Assembly: GCA_012800135.1 (NCBI GenBank)
Contig: JAAZJV010000117.1
Location: 1 to 5,393, forward strand
Length of the DNA stretch: 5,393 nucleotides
Direction of reading: 5' to 3'
DNA from: Clostridiaceae bacterium
GTDB taxonomy: Bacteria; Bacillota; Clostridia; Saccharofermentanales; DTU023
In this document: positions 1 to 5,393 of the stretch, piece after piece
Position numbering within the stretch: the stretch's first letter is position 1
How the letters are laid out: each line of letters begins with the position of its first letter
Translations under genes and position numbers: made by a program
The notes under the pieces: model-generated
The model's database searches: none
Seen by the model: only the letters and a program-made list of their open reading frames with translations
What the model was told of the DNA's origin: nothing

Positions 1-881
1 CTATCGTCGGTATAGCGCCGTTTATAGTGGCGCACGATGATGACGCCTGGAAAACGATAATTCTGTTCTGTAAAGTAAGCAGCGAGCTCCGAAGAAACGT
101 TGTCTACTAGAAGAACAGGTTGTCCGCTAACAAAATTCCAGTTTTGCTCAAGAAGAAGGTAGCGCAACTGCATAATAACAAACGCTTCACCATCCGAGTA
201 CAGACGGCTTCCTGAAGTACGATCCGGTTCGATATTAAAAAAATCGTAAAGCAAGTAGTAGAAAAAGTCGTTCGGATCTTCGCGAACAATGCGCTGTTTT
301 TCATAATAGGTAACAGCCTTATCTTCTTCGATGAGATTAAACAGATCACGATCTGTTTGCCACCGCACTATCGAATCATACGGTTTACGGAAAACGAAAC
401 GCAACGAAGTATCTTTTTCAAGCAAGTCCACCCCGCGAAACGACGCCTCCACGTCCAGCCAATTCAACAAAGGACTTTCAAAAGCACAACCGTATTCACT
501 AAAAAGACGTGCCAAATCCAGCAACGTTCTGTTTATCGATGCTTCTGTCATACCCGTATTTACCAGCGCGACACCCTGAAGCGTCTCACTTACCGCAAGA
601 GGAAGACCATTCCGATCGACGACGTCGCCTCGCGGCGCAGGTATCACGATAGAACCGACGCTGCCCCATGTCTCCGGAGAACTCGCATCAAATTCTCCAA
701 AAAGCTGGAGAGATGACGTACGAAGCAACATCACCATAAAAGCCAGAATGATCAGAATACTCAATATCAAATAGCGATTTTGACTCGATCTCGATCGTCC
801 CCCTTCTGAAGAGCGCTTTCGAGTGCGTCCCCTTAGGAATGACAAAACTCCGCGGTCGTCAGGCATACTTTGATCAGACAT
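1..881 (-). CDS. mrdA: Penicillin-binding protein 2 (class B, elongasome transpeptidase), N-terminal part; continues past the left edge
   Basis: The reading frame starts at the ATG at 881-879 and stays open for 293 codons to the window edge, so the C-terminal part is missing. Residues 1-36 form a cytoplasmic tail rich in Arg and Ser. Residues about 37-60 are a single membrane anchor. Residues 83-96 read PRGDVVDRNGLPLA, the hallmark of the class B PBP N-terminal (dimerisation/pedestal) region. The visible part ends near FPGVIIVRHYKRRY (277-290), which resembles the segment just before the conserved His/Gly-Tyr stretch of PBP2. The transpeptidase domain with its SxxK, SxN and KTG motifs would lie outside the window and cannot be checked. 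Proteins of this family cross-link peptidoglycan outside the membrane during side-wall growth, with MreC, MreD and RodA. The gene overlaps mreD by 8 nt and has a good ribosome site, which fits co-expression. An SpoVD- or PBP3-type class B PBP is possible, but the mreCD context favours PBP2. Confidence 0.9.
   Translation of the reverse strand, partial: MSDQSMPDDRGVLSFLRGRTRKRSSEGGRSRSSQNRYLILSILIILAFMVMLLRTSSLQLFGEFDASSPETWGSVGSIVIPAPRGDVVDRNGLPLAVSETLQGVALVNTGMTEASINRTLLDLARLFSEYGCAFESPLLNWLDVEASFRGVDLLEKDTSLRFVFRKPYDSIVRWQTDRDLFNLIEEDKAVTYYEKQRIVREDPNDFFYYLLYDFFNIEPDRTSGSRLYSDGEAFVIMQLRYLLLEQNWNFVSGQPVLLVDNVSSELAAYFTEQNYRFPGVIIVRHYKRRYTDD
339..358. repeat. 9-bp inverted repeat with a 2-bp centre, inside mrdA
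   Basis: AAACAGATC (339-347) and GATCTGTTT (350-358) are exact reverse complements around the centre AC. The near-palindrome covers codons for QTDRDLF in the pedestal region of PBP2. No promoter or gene start lies nearby, so a chance origin is the default reading. Confidence 0.8.
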
Positions 882-1452
882 CTATCTGCTCCCCTTCCGC
901 GAATGATAAAGTGATCGCCTCACTGTCATCCTTTCTTTTTCTTCTATAAAAACCAATAAAGAAAAGAAACGCAACGATTATGGCCGCGGCAAGATTACTT
1001 AAAAGCGACGATGATAAACGGCGTATCGCCATCCGCATCGATTGCGATAACGATCGATCATAAGATGCCAATGGAATCAGCCAAGACAAAAAGCCGAATA
1101 AAAAAGTCTGAACCAACGTTACAGCGATCGTCATTGCCGGTATAGCCAAAAGAAGCAAGCGCGTTCCAATAGGCGCAATACGGCTTGCAAAAAGCCCCAC
1201 CATCATTAAAAATAATGAACCGGCACCATAACCTCGCCCTGCAGTAAAATCAAGAATAAATCCGCATAATAGACCTATGACCATCCCGTCGTAACCGGAT
1301 ATCCAAAGACCGGTCACGATCGGAAGTACCAACAAAAAATCGGGATGAAAAAAGGCATAATGCCGGCCAGGTATAAGCTCAGTCGCAAAGAAAAAAAGAA
1401 ACATGAGCACATAGACGAGAACGCGTCTTTTCAAAGTAGCTTCTCTGCTCAT
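874..1452 (-). CDS. mreD: Rod shape-determining protein MreD
   Basis: This 192-residue integral membrane protein has the usual size for MreD. Hydrophobic segments lie at roughly residues 10-25, 36-50, 54-70, 77-95, 98-125 and 150-169, giving about five or six helices. The tail after residue 169 is charged and cytoplasmic-looking (RRKRKDDSE). The segment LDFTAGRGYGAGSL (67-80) matches the conserved MreD pattern of an Asp followed by a Gly-rich turn between helices. MreD is a membrane partner of MreC and of the RodA-PBP2 synthase, and helps direct side-wall synthesis. The start ATG at 1452 lies 1 nt after the mreC stop codon. A GGAG Shine-Dalgarno sequence with a 7-nt spacer sits inside the last codons of mreC. 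The stop codon lies inside the start of mrdA. Sequence conservation in MreD is low, so the call rests on the membrane pattern, this motif and the position after mreC. Confidence 0.92.
   Translation of the reverse strand: MSREATLKRRVLVYVLMFLFFFATELIPGRHYAFFHPDFLLVLPIVTGLWISGYDGMVIGLLCGFILDFTAGRGYGAGSLFLMMVGLFASRIAPIGTRLLLLAIPAMTIAVTLVQTFLFGFLSWLIPLASYDRSLSQSMRMAIRRLSSSLLSNLAAAIIVAFLFFIGFYRRKRKDDSEAITLSFAEGEQIDV
889..896 (-). promoter_or_regulatory. Ribosome binding site of mrdA inside the end of mreD
   Basis: AAGGGGAG lies 7 nt before the ATG at 881, within the last codons of mreD. It fixes the mrdA start at the ATG that overlaps the mreD stop. The next in-frame Met, residue 6, has no comparable site of its own. 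Confidence 0.75.
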
Positions 1453-1453
1453 A

Positions 1454-2320
1454 TTAAGGCTCCGCAGGCGCGCTTTGGATCTCGACGCGCTTCAATATAA
1501 AGACATATCTCAGGTTAGAAAAATCGACGACAGGACGGATTAAACAACGAACGTCCTCTCCCCCCGGCGATGATTCCACAGAGACAACCTCCCCGATCAC
1601 AATGTTTCCTGGAAATAAACCGCCTTCTCCAGATGTGAGTATACGGTCTCCCTCACGAATGGGCGTGCCTTTCGGGATTTGATCACCGATACACAATCCT
1701 TGTTCGCGATACTTGACATCACCGCGCACGCGAAAAGGCGTCCGTGTACTTCCCTCCACACAAGCGCTGACAAAGAACGCTTCATTGATAAGCGGTATCA
1801 CCTTGCTGGAAGTCAGTTCACTTGAATGGACACGGCCGACAAGCTCATACTGCGATGTTATGACAGGGTAAGATTTTTGATCGCTCACCTGAAGCCCCTG
1901 CGCCCGTCCAACATTAATGCGCATAAGATCAAAGAAAGGGCCGATTTCGCCGTTTAAAACGGCGGCGCCTTGAACCTCTACACCGTCATAAAGCGTTCTC
2001 AGGTTCAGCGCATCCTTAAACGCCTCGTAAACTTCAGCGTCGTGAGTGTATTTCTCTATCTCAAAACGGAGTTCGGCATTCTCCTTTTCTAGGATTTCCA
2101 ATTCAGCTCGAAGTGTTCGATTGTCGCTGTAGGTAGTAAAAAAATCGCCGATCGACGTAAATGCTTTTCGAACCGTTGACACAACAGGATCAAAAATAGA
2201 ACCGAAAAAATCTCCAACACGTGTGCGCGTAGTTCCGGGCAGCGTCGTTAGAATCAGCGCCGTCAACAGCGCTGCCGCCAACAAAACAATCACCATGATG
2301 CGTGGTCCGCGACGCTTCAT
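1454..2320 (-). CDS. mreC: Rod shape-determining protein MreC
   Basis: This is a complete 288-residue protein of typical MreC length. A short basic cytoplasmic end (MKRRGPR) is followed by one membrane helix at about residues 8-28. A juxtamembrane region then leads to a coiled coil at about 65-95, containing NRTLRAELEILEKENAEL. The rest is the extracytoplasmic beta-rich MreC domain, from about 115 to 280. The stretch GDRILTSGEGGLFPGNIVIG (224-243) is the strongly conserved MreC signature. MreC dimerises outside the membrane and activates PBP2, linking the cytoplasmic MreB scaffold to wall synthesis. The ATG start has AGGAAGG with a 5-nt spacer. The stop is 1 nt before mreD, so translational coupling is likely. 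The gene normally just upstream, mreB, is absent here; radC ends 64 bp upstream instead. I see no frameshift or missing domain. Confidence 0.97.
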   Translation of the reverse strand: MKRRGPRIMVIVLLAAALLTALILTTLPGTTRTRVGDFFGSIFDPVVSTVRKAFTSIGDFFTTYSDNRTLRAELEILEKENAELRFEIEKYTHDAEVYEAFKDALNLRTLYDGVEVQGAAVLNGEIGPFFDLMRINVGRAQGLQVSDQKSYPVITSQYELVGRVHSSELTSSKVIPLINEAFFVSACVEGSTRTPFRVRGDVKYREQGLCIGDQIPKGTPIREGDRILTSGEGGLFPGNIVIGEVVSVESSPGGEDVRCLIRPVVDFSNLRYVFILKRVEIQSAPAEP

Positions 2321-2325
2321 CTCAA

Positions 2326-2332
2326 CCTTCCT
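2326..2332 (-). promoter_or_regulatory. Ribosome binding site of mreC
   Basis: AGGAAGG lies 5 nt before the mreC ATG in the 64-bp gap after radC. It supports this start and shows that mreC can be translated independently of radC. Confidence 0.75.
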
Positions 2333-2384
2333 GTCTCGTCTCTAAACGAAAACAGTTTATCACATACACTTCATCGACGCGTAT

Positions 2385-3110
2385 TTACATATAACCTTGC
2401 CGCTTCATACTGATCGATGATTCGGCGCCGACGATAATGTGATCGAGTACAGGTATCCCCATCATACGGCCTATTTTCATAAAGCGCTCCGTTGATTCAA
2501 TATCAACAGCGGACGGTGAAGCGTCACCACTTGGGTGATTGTGCGCGAGAATCATCGCGGCAGCATTATGTTTCACCGCTTCTCTAAAAATATCGCGCGG
2601 TTGAATGACGGTTCCGGTCAGACCGCCCTTTGAGATGCAGACGGTACATAAAACACGTTTTTGCGCATCTAGGAGAATAATGTGAAATTCCTCGCGCGCA
2701 AGATAGCGCATCTTAGGTTCAACAATCGCTAATACACGATCAGCTGTTGACGCTGATGGAAGCGACAGTACTTGGCGTGCGGCGACCGCTCTTTGACCCA
2801 GTTCCGCTGCTGCCAATATGCGCAGCGACTTCACTCGTCCAATTCCGGGAATAGACTGCAATTCCTTTGCGCTCGCGCTGAAAATGCCAGCAACGCCTCC
2901 AGTCATAACAAGGGCTTTTTGAGCTGTCTGTAGTGCCGTTTCGCCCCTGTGACCGGAAGTTAAAATCACCGATAACAATTCAGCATCCGACAACGTCGCA
3001 ATACCGGCACGCTCAGCTTTCTCATACGGCTGATCTCCTGATGGAAGTTCCCTCATCGTCAACGAGTGAATCGGTTTTTTATGTAAATGTTTTTTCTTTT
3101 TGTCCTTCAC
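2385..3110 (-). CDS. radC: RadC family protein (JAMM/MPN-domain, UPF0758)
   Basis: With a GTG start at 3110 the protein has 241 residues, close to the usual RadC length of about 220-230. Residues 1-13 are very Lys-rich. Residues 15-32 hold the typical RadC opening (MRELPSGDQPYEKAER). A helix-hairpin-helix DNA-binding motif lies around IPGIGRVKSLRI (87-98). The C-terminal JAMM metalloprotease-like domain spans about 118-241. Its zinc motif is complete: H190-x-H192, seven residues, S200, two residues, D203, with the expected upstream Glu at 140 or 141. The family was once linked to DNA repair, but that role has been disputed and the true function is unsettled. Related proteins occur on many mobile elements; here the setting is a core chromosomal operon. 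A longer frame opens at 3197 with an ATG and would overlap holA by 68 nt. I prefer the GTG because GGAGG lies 5 nt before it and the extra 29 residues look nothing like RadC. Confidence 0.96.
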   Translation of the reverse strand: MKDKKKKHLHKKPIHSLTMRELPSGDQPYEKAERAGIATLSDAELLSVILTSGHRGETALQTAQKALVMTGGVAGIFSASAKELQSIPGIGRVKSLRILAAAELGQRAVAARQVLSLPSASTADRVLAIVEPKMRYLAREEFHIILLDAQKRVLCTVCISKGGLTGTVIQPRDIFREAVKHNAAAMILAHNHPSGDASPSAVDIESTERFMKIGRMMGIPVLDHIIVGAESSISMKRQGYM

Positions 3111-3115
3111 GCAAT

Positions 3116-3120
3116 CCTCC
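3116..3120 (-). promoter_or_regulatory. Ribosome binding site that decides the radC start
   Basis: GGAGG is followed by a 5-nt spacer (ATTGC) and then GTG at 3110-3108, all inside the 19-bp gap after the holA stop codon. This strong site favours the GTG start over the longer in-frame ATG at 3197, which lies within holA. Confidence 0.85.
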
Positions 3121-3129
3121 AATAGACTA

Positions 3130-4188
3130 TCAGGACGTGCCGGATGCTGCACTGCACGCACGTATAACGAGCATCGAAACGGCGTCCTTATCGTCAAGAC
3201 GACCGGTCTTTATCGCAACATCCGCGCGAAAACAGTCTTCCATCATCCGTTCCAGCTTGCTTTGCGTGAAGCGCTTTGACTGCCGCATTAGCTTGTTGGC
3301 AAAAAAGGAACTCTTCGTAAGACCGCTATTTATCAAATCCGCCGCGTTAGTACATGATTTTGCCACCAAAAGATCGCGCGTTTGGCGCGCCAACATCGTC
3401 TGAATGTAAAGGGGGGCCTCTCGGCGCGAAAGCATGGCATCCAACATCTGAAGCGCTCGATCCATCTTGCCATCAGCGATCGCATCCGTAAGATCAAATA
3501 TTTTCCCTGTTGTGTCCTCACGGCATATCAAGTCAATGTCTTCCAACGTGATGACATTTTGGCCTGTATGACGGTGAAAAAGGAATACGGTTTCGAGCTC
3601 GTTGGCGATATCGTTCATCGAGTATTCACAACGAAGCATCAACGATTCTGCCGCATCGCGTGTTATGCGCATGCCGCGATGTGTACAAAGCAACGACATC
3701 CAACGCAAGAGCTCGCGCGGTGATTGTTTGTCAATGGTGGCAGTCAAGGCGCCGTTTGCCTGCATGGTCTTTAATAACTTATTAGACTGGCGTATCGTAT
3801 CTTCAATGAAAACAACGTGACAACGCTCAGGAATATGGGTCAACGCTTCCTGCTGATCATAGGTTAAACCCGAAGAAGAAGACGAAGACTCGAAAAATCC
3901 TGAATACTCTACGGTAACGACCTTGGCCGGCGCAAAAAAGGGTGGTGTCGCGATCTCGGAAACCAACCGTTTTACATCAATGGACGACGGTTTTCCATCA
4001 CCCTGAAACGTGATCTTGGCCAAAGTTTGAAGATTAACAGGCACCAAAGTATCTTCGATTTTTTTTCGCGCTTGACGGATAAGGAATGTCTCTTCTCCGG
4101 CAAGGATATAGGCAGGACGATCGATTCCCCGGCGCAAATCGTCCGAAAGATCTTTCCAATTCACCATTTTTCGGATTTCAGTCGCCAT
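3130..4188 (-). CDS. holA: DNA polymerase III, delta subunit
   Basis: This 352-residue protein matches the length and layout of HolA. The N-terminal AAA+-like domain opens with AYILAGEETFLIRQARKKIE (26-45), the family's Gly-Glu-Glu plus Leu signature. It continues with ATPPFFAPAKVVTVE (80-94). Residues 190-204 (SMNDIANELETVFLF) match the conserved 'NEleKL' region. Residues 228-277, with IFDLTDAIADGKMDRAL and ARQTRDLLVAK, and the C-terminal AIKTGRLDDKDAVSMLVI (325-342) form the helical collar. Delta is the clamp-loader wrench that opens the beta sliding clamp; like other delta subunits, it is not expected to bind ATP. The ATG at 4188 has GAGGG with a 6-nt spacer. A later Met at residue 8 is a weaker alternative. 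A run of six Ser (101-106) follows FFE. The gene lies 47 bp after comEC, a common neighbour, and 19 bp before radC, which is less usual. Confidence 0.95.
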   Translation of the reverse strand: MATEIRKMVNWKDLSDDLRRGIDRPAYILAGEETFLIRQARKKIEDTLVPVNLQTLAKITFQGDGKPSSIDVKRLVSEIATPPFFAPAKVVTVEYSGFFESSSSSSGLTYDQQEALTHIPERCHVVFIEDTIRQSNKLLKTMQANGALTATIDKQSPRELLRWMSLLCTHRGMRITRDAAESLMLRCEYSMNDIANELETVFLFHRHTGQNVITLEDIDLICREDTTGKIFDLTDAIADGKMDRALQMLDAMLSRREAPLYIQTMLARQTRDLLVAKSCTNAADLINSGLTKSSFFANKLMRQSKRFTQSKLERMMEDCFRADVAIKTGRLDDKDAVSMLVIRACSAASGTS

Positions 4189-4235
4189 GTTACACCCTCT
4201 TTTTATTTAGCGAATTCAAGAATCTTGAGACTGTC

Positions 4236-5393
4236 CTAATCTCCAAGCCATGATGTTATCGTACCTGTTCTTTCTTTGATGATCAAGAATATTGCGCCCT
4301 GCAGATCCGTTCTGAAAACAGAAAGTCCTGCTTCATCAAGACGCAGAAGCGTGTCTTGATGCGGGTGTCCAAACCGATTCCGTTCGCCGGAGGATATGAC
4401 AGCTGCCTTTGCCTCCGTTGCATTAATAAATGCTGAAGTACAAGACGTTCCCGAACCGTGATGGGGAACGTGTAAGAGTTGGCATTGAACATCGGCACCT
4501 TCTTTCATTAGGATACGCTCCCTCTTTTGTGTGATGTCGCCTGTGAAAAGCAAGTTAATCCCATCGATCTGAACCTTTAAAACGAGTGAAGCATCGTTGA
4601 GATCATAAGACGTGCTCGATGCTGAAACCACGTGGCATAAAGCGTCATCGAACTTAAAACGATCTCCTTCACATACCGTTGTTACCGGGACACCGCGCTC
4701 TTTTGCAAGTTCTAAAAGATCTCCGCTGATGTCGGGTTCTACTGAATGTACTTTTCCGGAACTAGACATAAGCTTCTCGTTTGCGAAAGAAGGACATCTC
4801 TCACCGATTACCAAGTGGCGAACCATATCAACACGCAGAAGTTCCATTACACCCGCCGCATGGTCTTGATGTCCGTGCGTTACTAAAGCGACGTCAATGA
4901 CGCGCACACCTAGATACCTCATGGCGGGAATCAATGTATAGAAGCCCGAGCCCGCATCACCGCCATCAATTAAAAAAGCGTGCCCTTGAGGAGAAACCAA
5001 AAGTGTCGCATCACCCTGACCGACATCAACAAATAGAACACGCCAAACATGCTGTTTCCATTTCACGACGCCATAACACATGAAAAGAAAGAATGACGAA
5101 ATAAGTAACACCACTGTGACGGTTCGATTACGCCTGTCACTTCTTGGTGACAGGCGTAATGATGTACGCATACGAACCAATCGAAGTAAAGCAGCTAATA
5201 GAAGGGCGATCGCCACAACCCATAACATCGATCTTGCAGGAAGATATAGTGCATGTGCTCGTGCACCGAATGATGCAATAAGAAATAGGCAGCGTGCCGC
5301 CGGAGCTGTCACCCATTTACAGCAAAAAGACATTGTCGCAAAAAGCGCAGGAAAAGGCGCGCACACACAAAGCAAAAGTATGGAGACATATCC
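4236..5393 (-). CDS. comEC: DNA internalization protein ComEC (ComEC/Rec2), C-terminal part; N-terminus lies past the right edge
   Basis: The frame is open from the right edge, with 385 residues visible; a TTG at 5375 is an internal codon, not a start. Residues 1-24 and about 30-72 are hydrophobic membrane segments ending the competence domain, including ALYLPARS (48-55), a typical ComEC pattern. An Arg-rich loop (71-90) and another helix (91-110) follow. The metallo-beta-lactamase-like domain runs from about 118 to 385. It shows FVDVGQGDA (121-129), IDGG (142-145), the metal motif THGHQDH (172-178), YDLNDASLVL (263-272), LLFTGD (281-286) and VPHHGSGTS (309-317), all in ComEC order. ComEC is the inner-membrane channel that takes up single-stranded DNA; this domain is proposed to degrade the non-transported strand. 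The metal ligands look intact, so the protein is probably functional. A stand-alone ComEC-like hydrolase is unlikely because of the preceding membrane segments. Whether the cell is naturally competent cannot be told from here. Confidence 0.93.
   Translation of the reverse strand, partial: GYVSILLLCVCAPFPALFATMSFCCKWVTAPAARCLFLIASFGARAHALYLPARSMLWVVAIALLLAALLRLVRMRTSLRLSPRSDRRNRTVTVVLLISSFFLFMCYGVVKWKQHVWRVLFVDVGQGDATLLVSPQGHAFLIDGGDAGSGFYTLIPAMRYLGVRVIDVALVTHGHQDHAAGVMELLRVDMVRHLVIGERCPSFANEKLMSSSGKVHSVEPDISGDLLELAKERGVPVTTVCEGDRFKFDDALCHVVSASSTSYDLNDASLVLKVQIDGINLLFTGDITQKRERILMKEGADVQCQLLHVPHHGSGTSCTSAFINATEAKAAVISSGERNRFGHPHQDTLLRLDEAGLSVFRTDLQGAIFLIIKERTGTITSWLGD
4334..4361. repeat. 9-bp inverted repeat with a 10-nt loop, near the 3' end of comEC
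   Basis: CATCAAGAC (4334-4342) and GTCTTGATG (4353-4361) are exact reverse complements. After one mismatch inside the loop, C4344 and G4351 could pair as well. The repeat covers codons for HQDTLLRLD late in the metallo-beta-lactamase domain. No T-run follows on the minus strand, so it is not a terminator. Confidence 0.8.
5127..5160. repeat. Perfect 14-bp inverted repeat with a 6-nt loop, inside comEC
   Basis: The arm ATTACGCCTGTCAC (5127-5140) is the exact reverse complement of GTGACAGGCGTAAT (5147-5160); the loop is TTCTTG on the plus strand. The flanking bases do not extend the pairing. Neither strand has a T-run after the stem, so it is not a standard intrinsic terminator. It encodes the Arg/Ser-rich loop around SLRLSPRSDRRN between two membrane segments of ComEC and leaves the frame intact. 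Confidence 0.95.

Noticed and set aside
331..716. Plus-strand open frames of 82 and 119 residues opposite mrdA
   Set aside because: They lie fully antisense to the PBP2 reading frame, resemble no family I know, and are best explained as shadow frames.
1948..1964. 8-bp dyad CGCCGTTT/AAACGGCG inside mreC
   Set aside because: Dyads of this length are expected about once by chance in a window this size, and the codons are ordinary for the protein.
2363..2370. CATACACT on the plus strand, resembling a sporulation sigma-E -10 box
   Set aside because: No plus-strand gene follows and no matching -35 element was seen; it points the wrong way for mreC.
2321..2384. Possible promoter before mreC (GATAAA resembling a -10 box)
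   Set aside because: The -10 match is partial and no acceptable -35 box lies 16-18 bp upstream, so I could not support it.
2933..3403. Plus-strand open frame of 156 residues opposite radC and holA
   Set aside because: It runs antisense across two well-supported genes and their junction and has no recognisable domain.
4211..4235. Small dyad TCAAG-AAT-CTTGA between comEC and holA as a possible terminator
   Set aside because: The stem is only 5 bp and AT-rich, and no T-run follows on the minus strand. It is too weak to call.
5373..5375. TTG at 5375 as the start of a 379-residue protein
   Set aside because: The frame stays open to the window edge, and the ComEC membrane domain clearly begins upstream.

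Overview
This is a compact stretch of core bacterial chromosome. It holds six genes, all on the minus strand, so transcription runs from the high-coordinate end to the low end. In that order they are: the C-terminal part of comEC (DNA-uptake channel, cut by the right edge), holA (DNA polymerase III delta subunit), radC (JAMM/MPN-domain protein), mreC, mreD, and the N-terminal part of mrdA (class B penicillin-binding protein 2, cut by the left edge). The mrdA fragment is open across the first 881 bases, with no stop codon before the window ends.

The gene content (comEC next to holA, and radC next to mreCD and a PBP2 gene) points to a Gram-positive bacterium of the Firmicutes, probably a Clostridia-type lineage. 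Purine-rich Shine-Dalgarno sequences stand before every start that is visible, and GC content is roughly in the mid-to-upper 40s percent by eye. This placement is inferred from gene order and protein style; no 16S rRNA or other decisive marker is present.

Layout from right to left: comEC (5393-4236), a 47-bp gap, holA (4188-3130), a 19-bp gap, radC (GTG start, 3110-2385), a 64-bp gap, mreC (2320-1454), a 1-bp gap, mreD (1452-874), an 8-bp overlap, and mrdA (881-1). The spacing suggests two blocks. One covers DNA handling (comEC-holA-radC). The other is a tightly coupled elongasome module (mreC-mreD-mrdA) that builds side-wall peptidoglycan. I saw no convincing terminator between any pair of genes, so read-through along the whole window is plausible.

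No stretch over 300 bp lacks a gene, and I found no RNA gene, mobile element, CRISPR array or phage feature. I see no undescribed system here. Two points deserve a second look. One is a perfect 14-bp inverted repeat with a 6-nt loop inside the comEC coding sequence. The other is the gene order: mreB is missing from its usual place between radC and mreC, and holA leads directly into radC.
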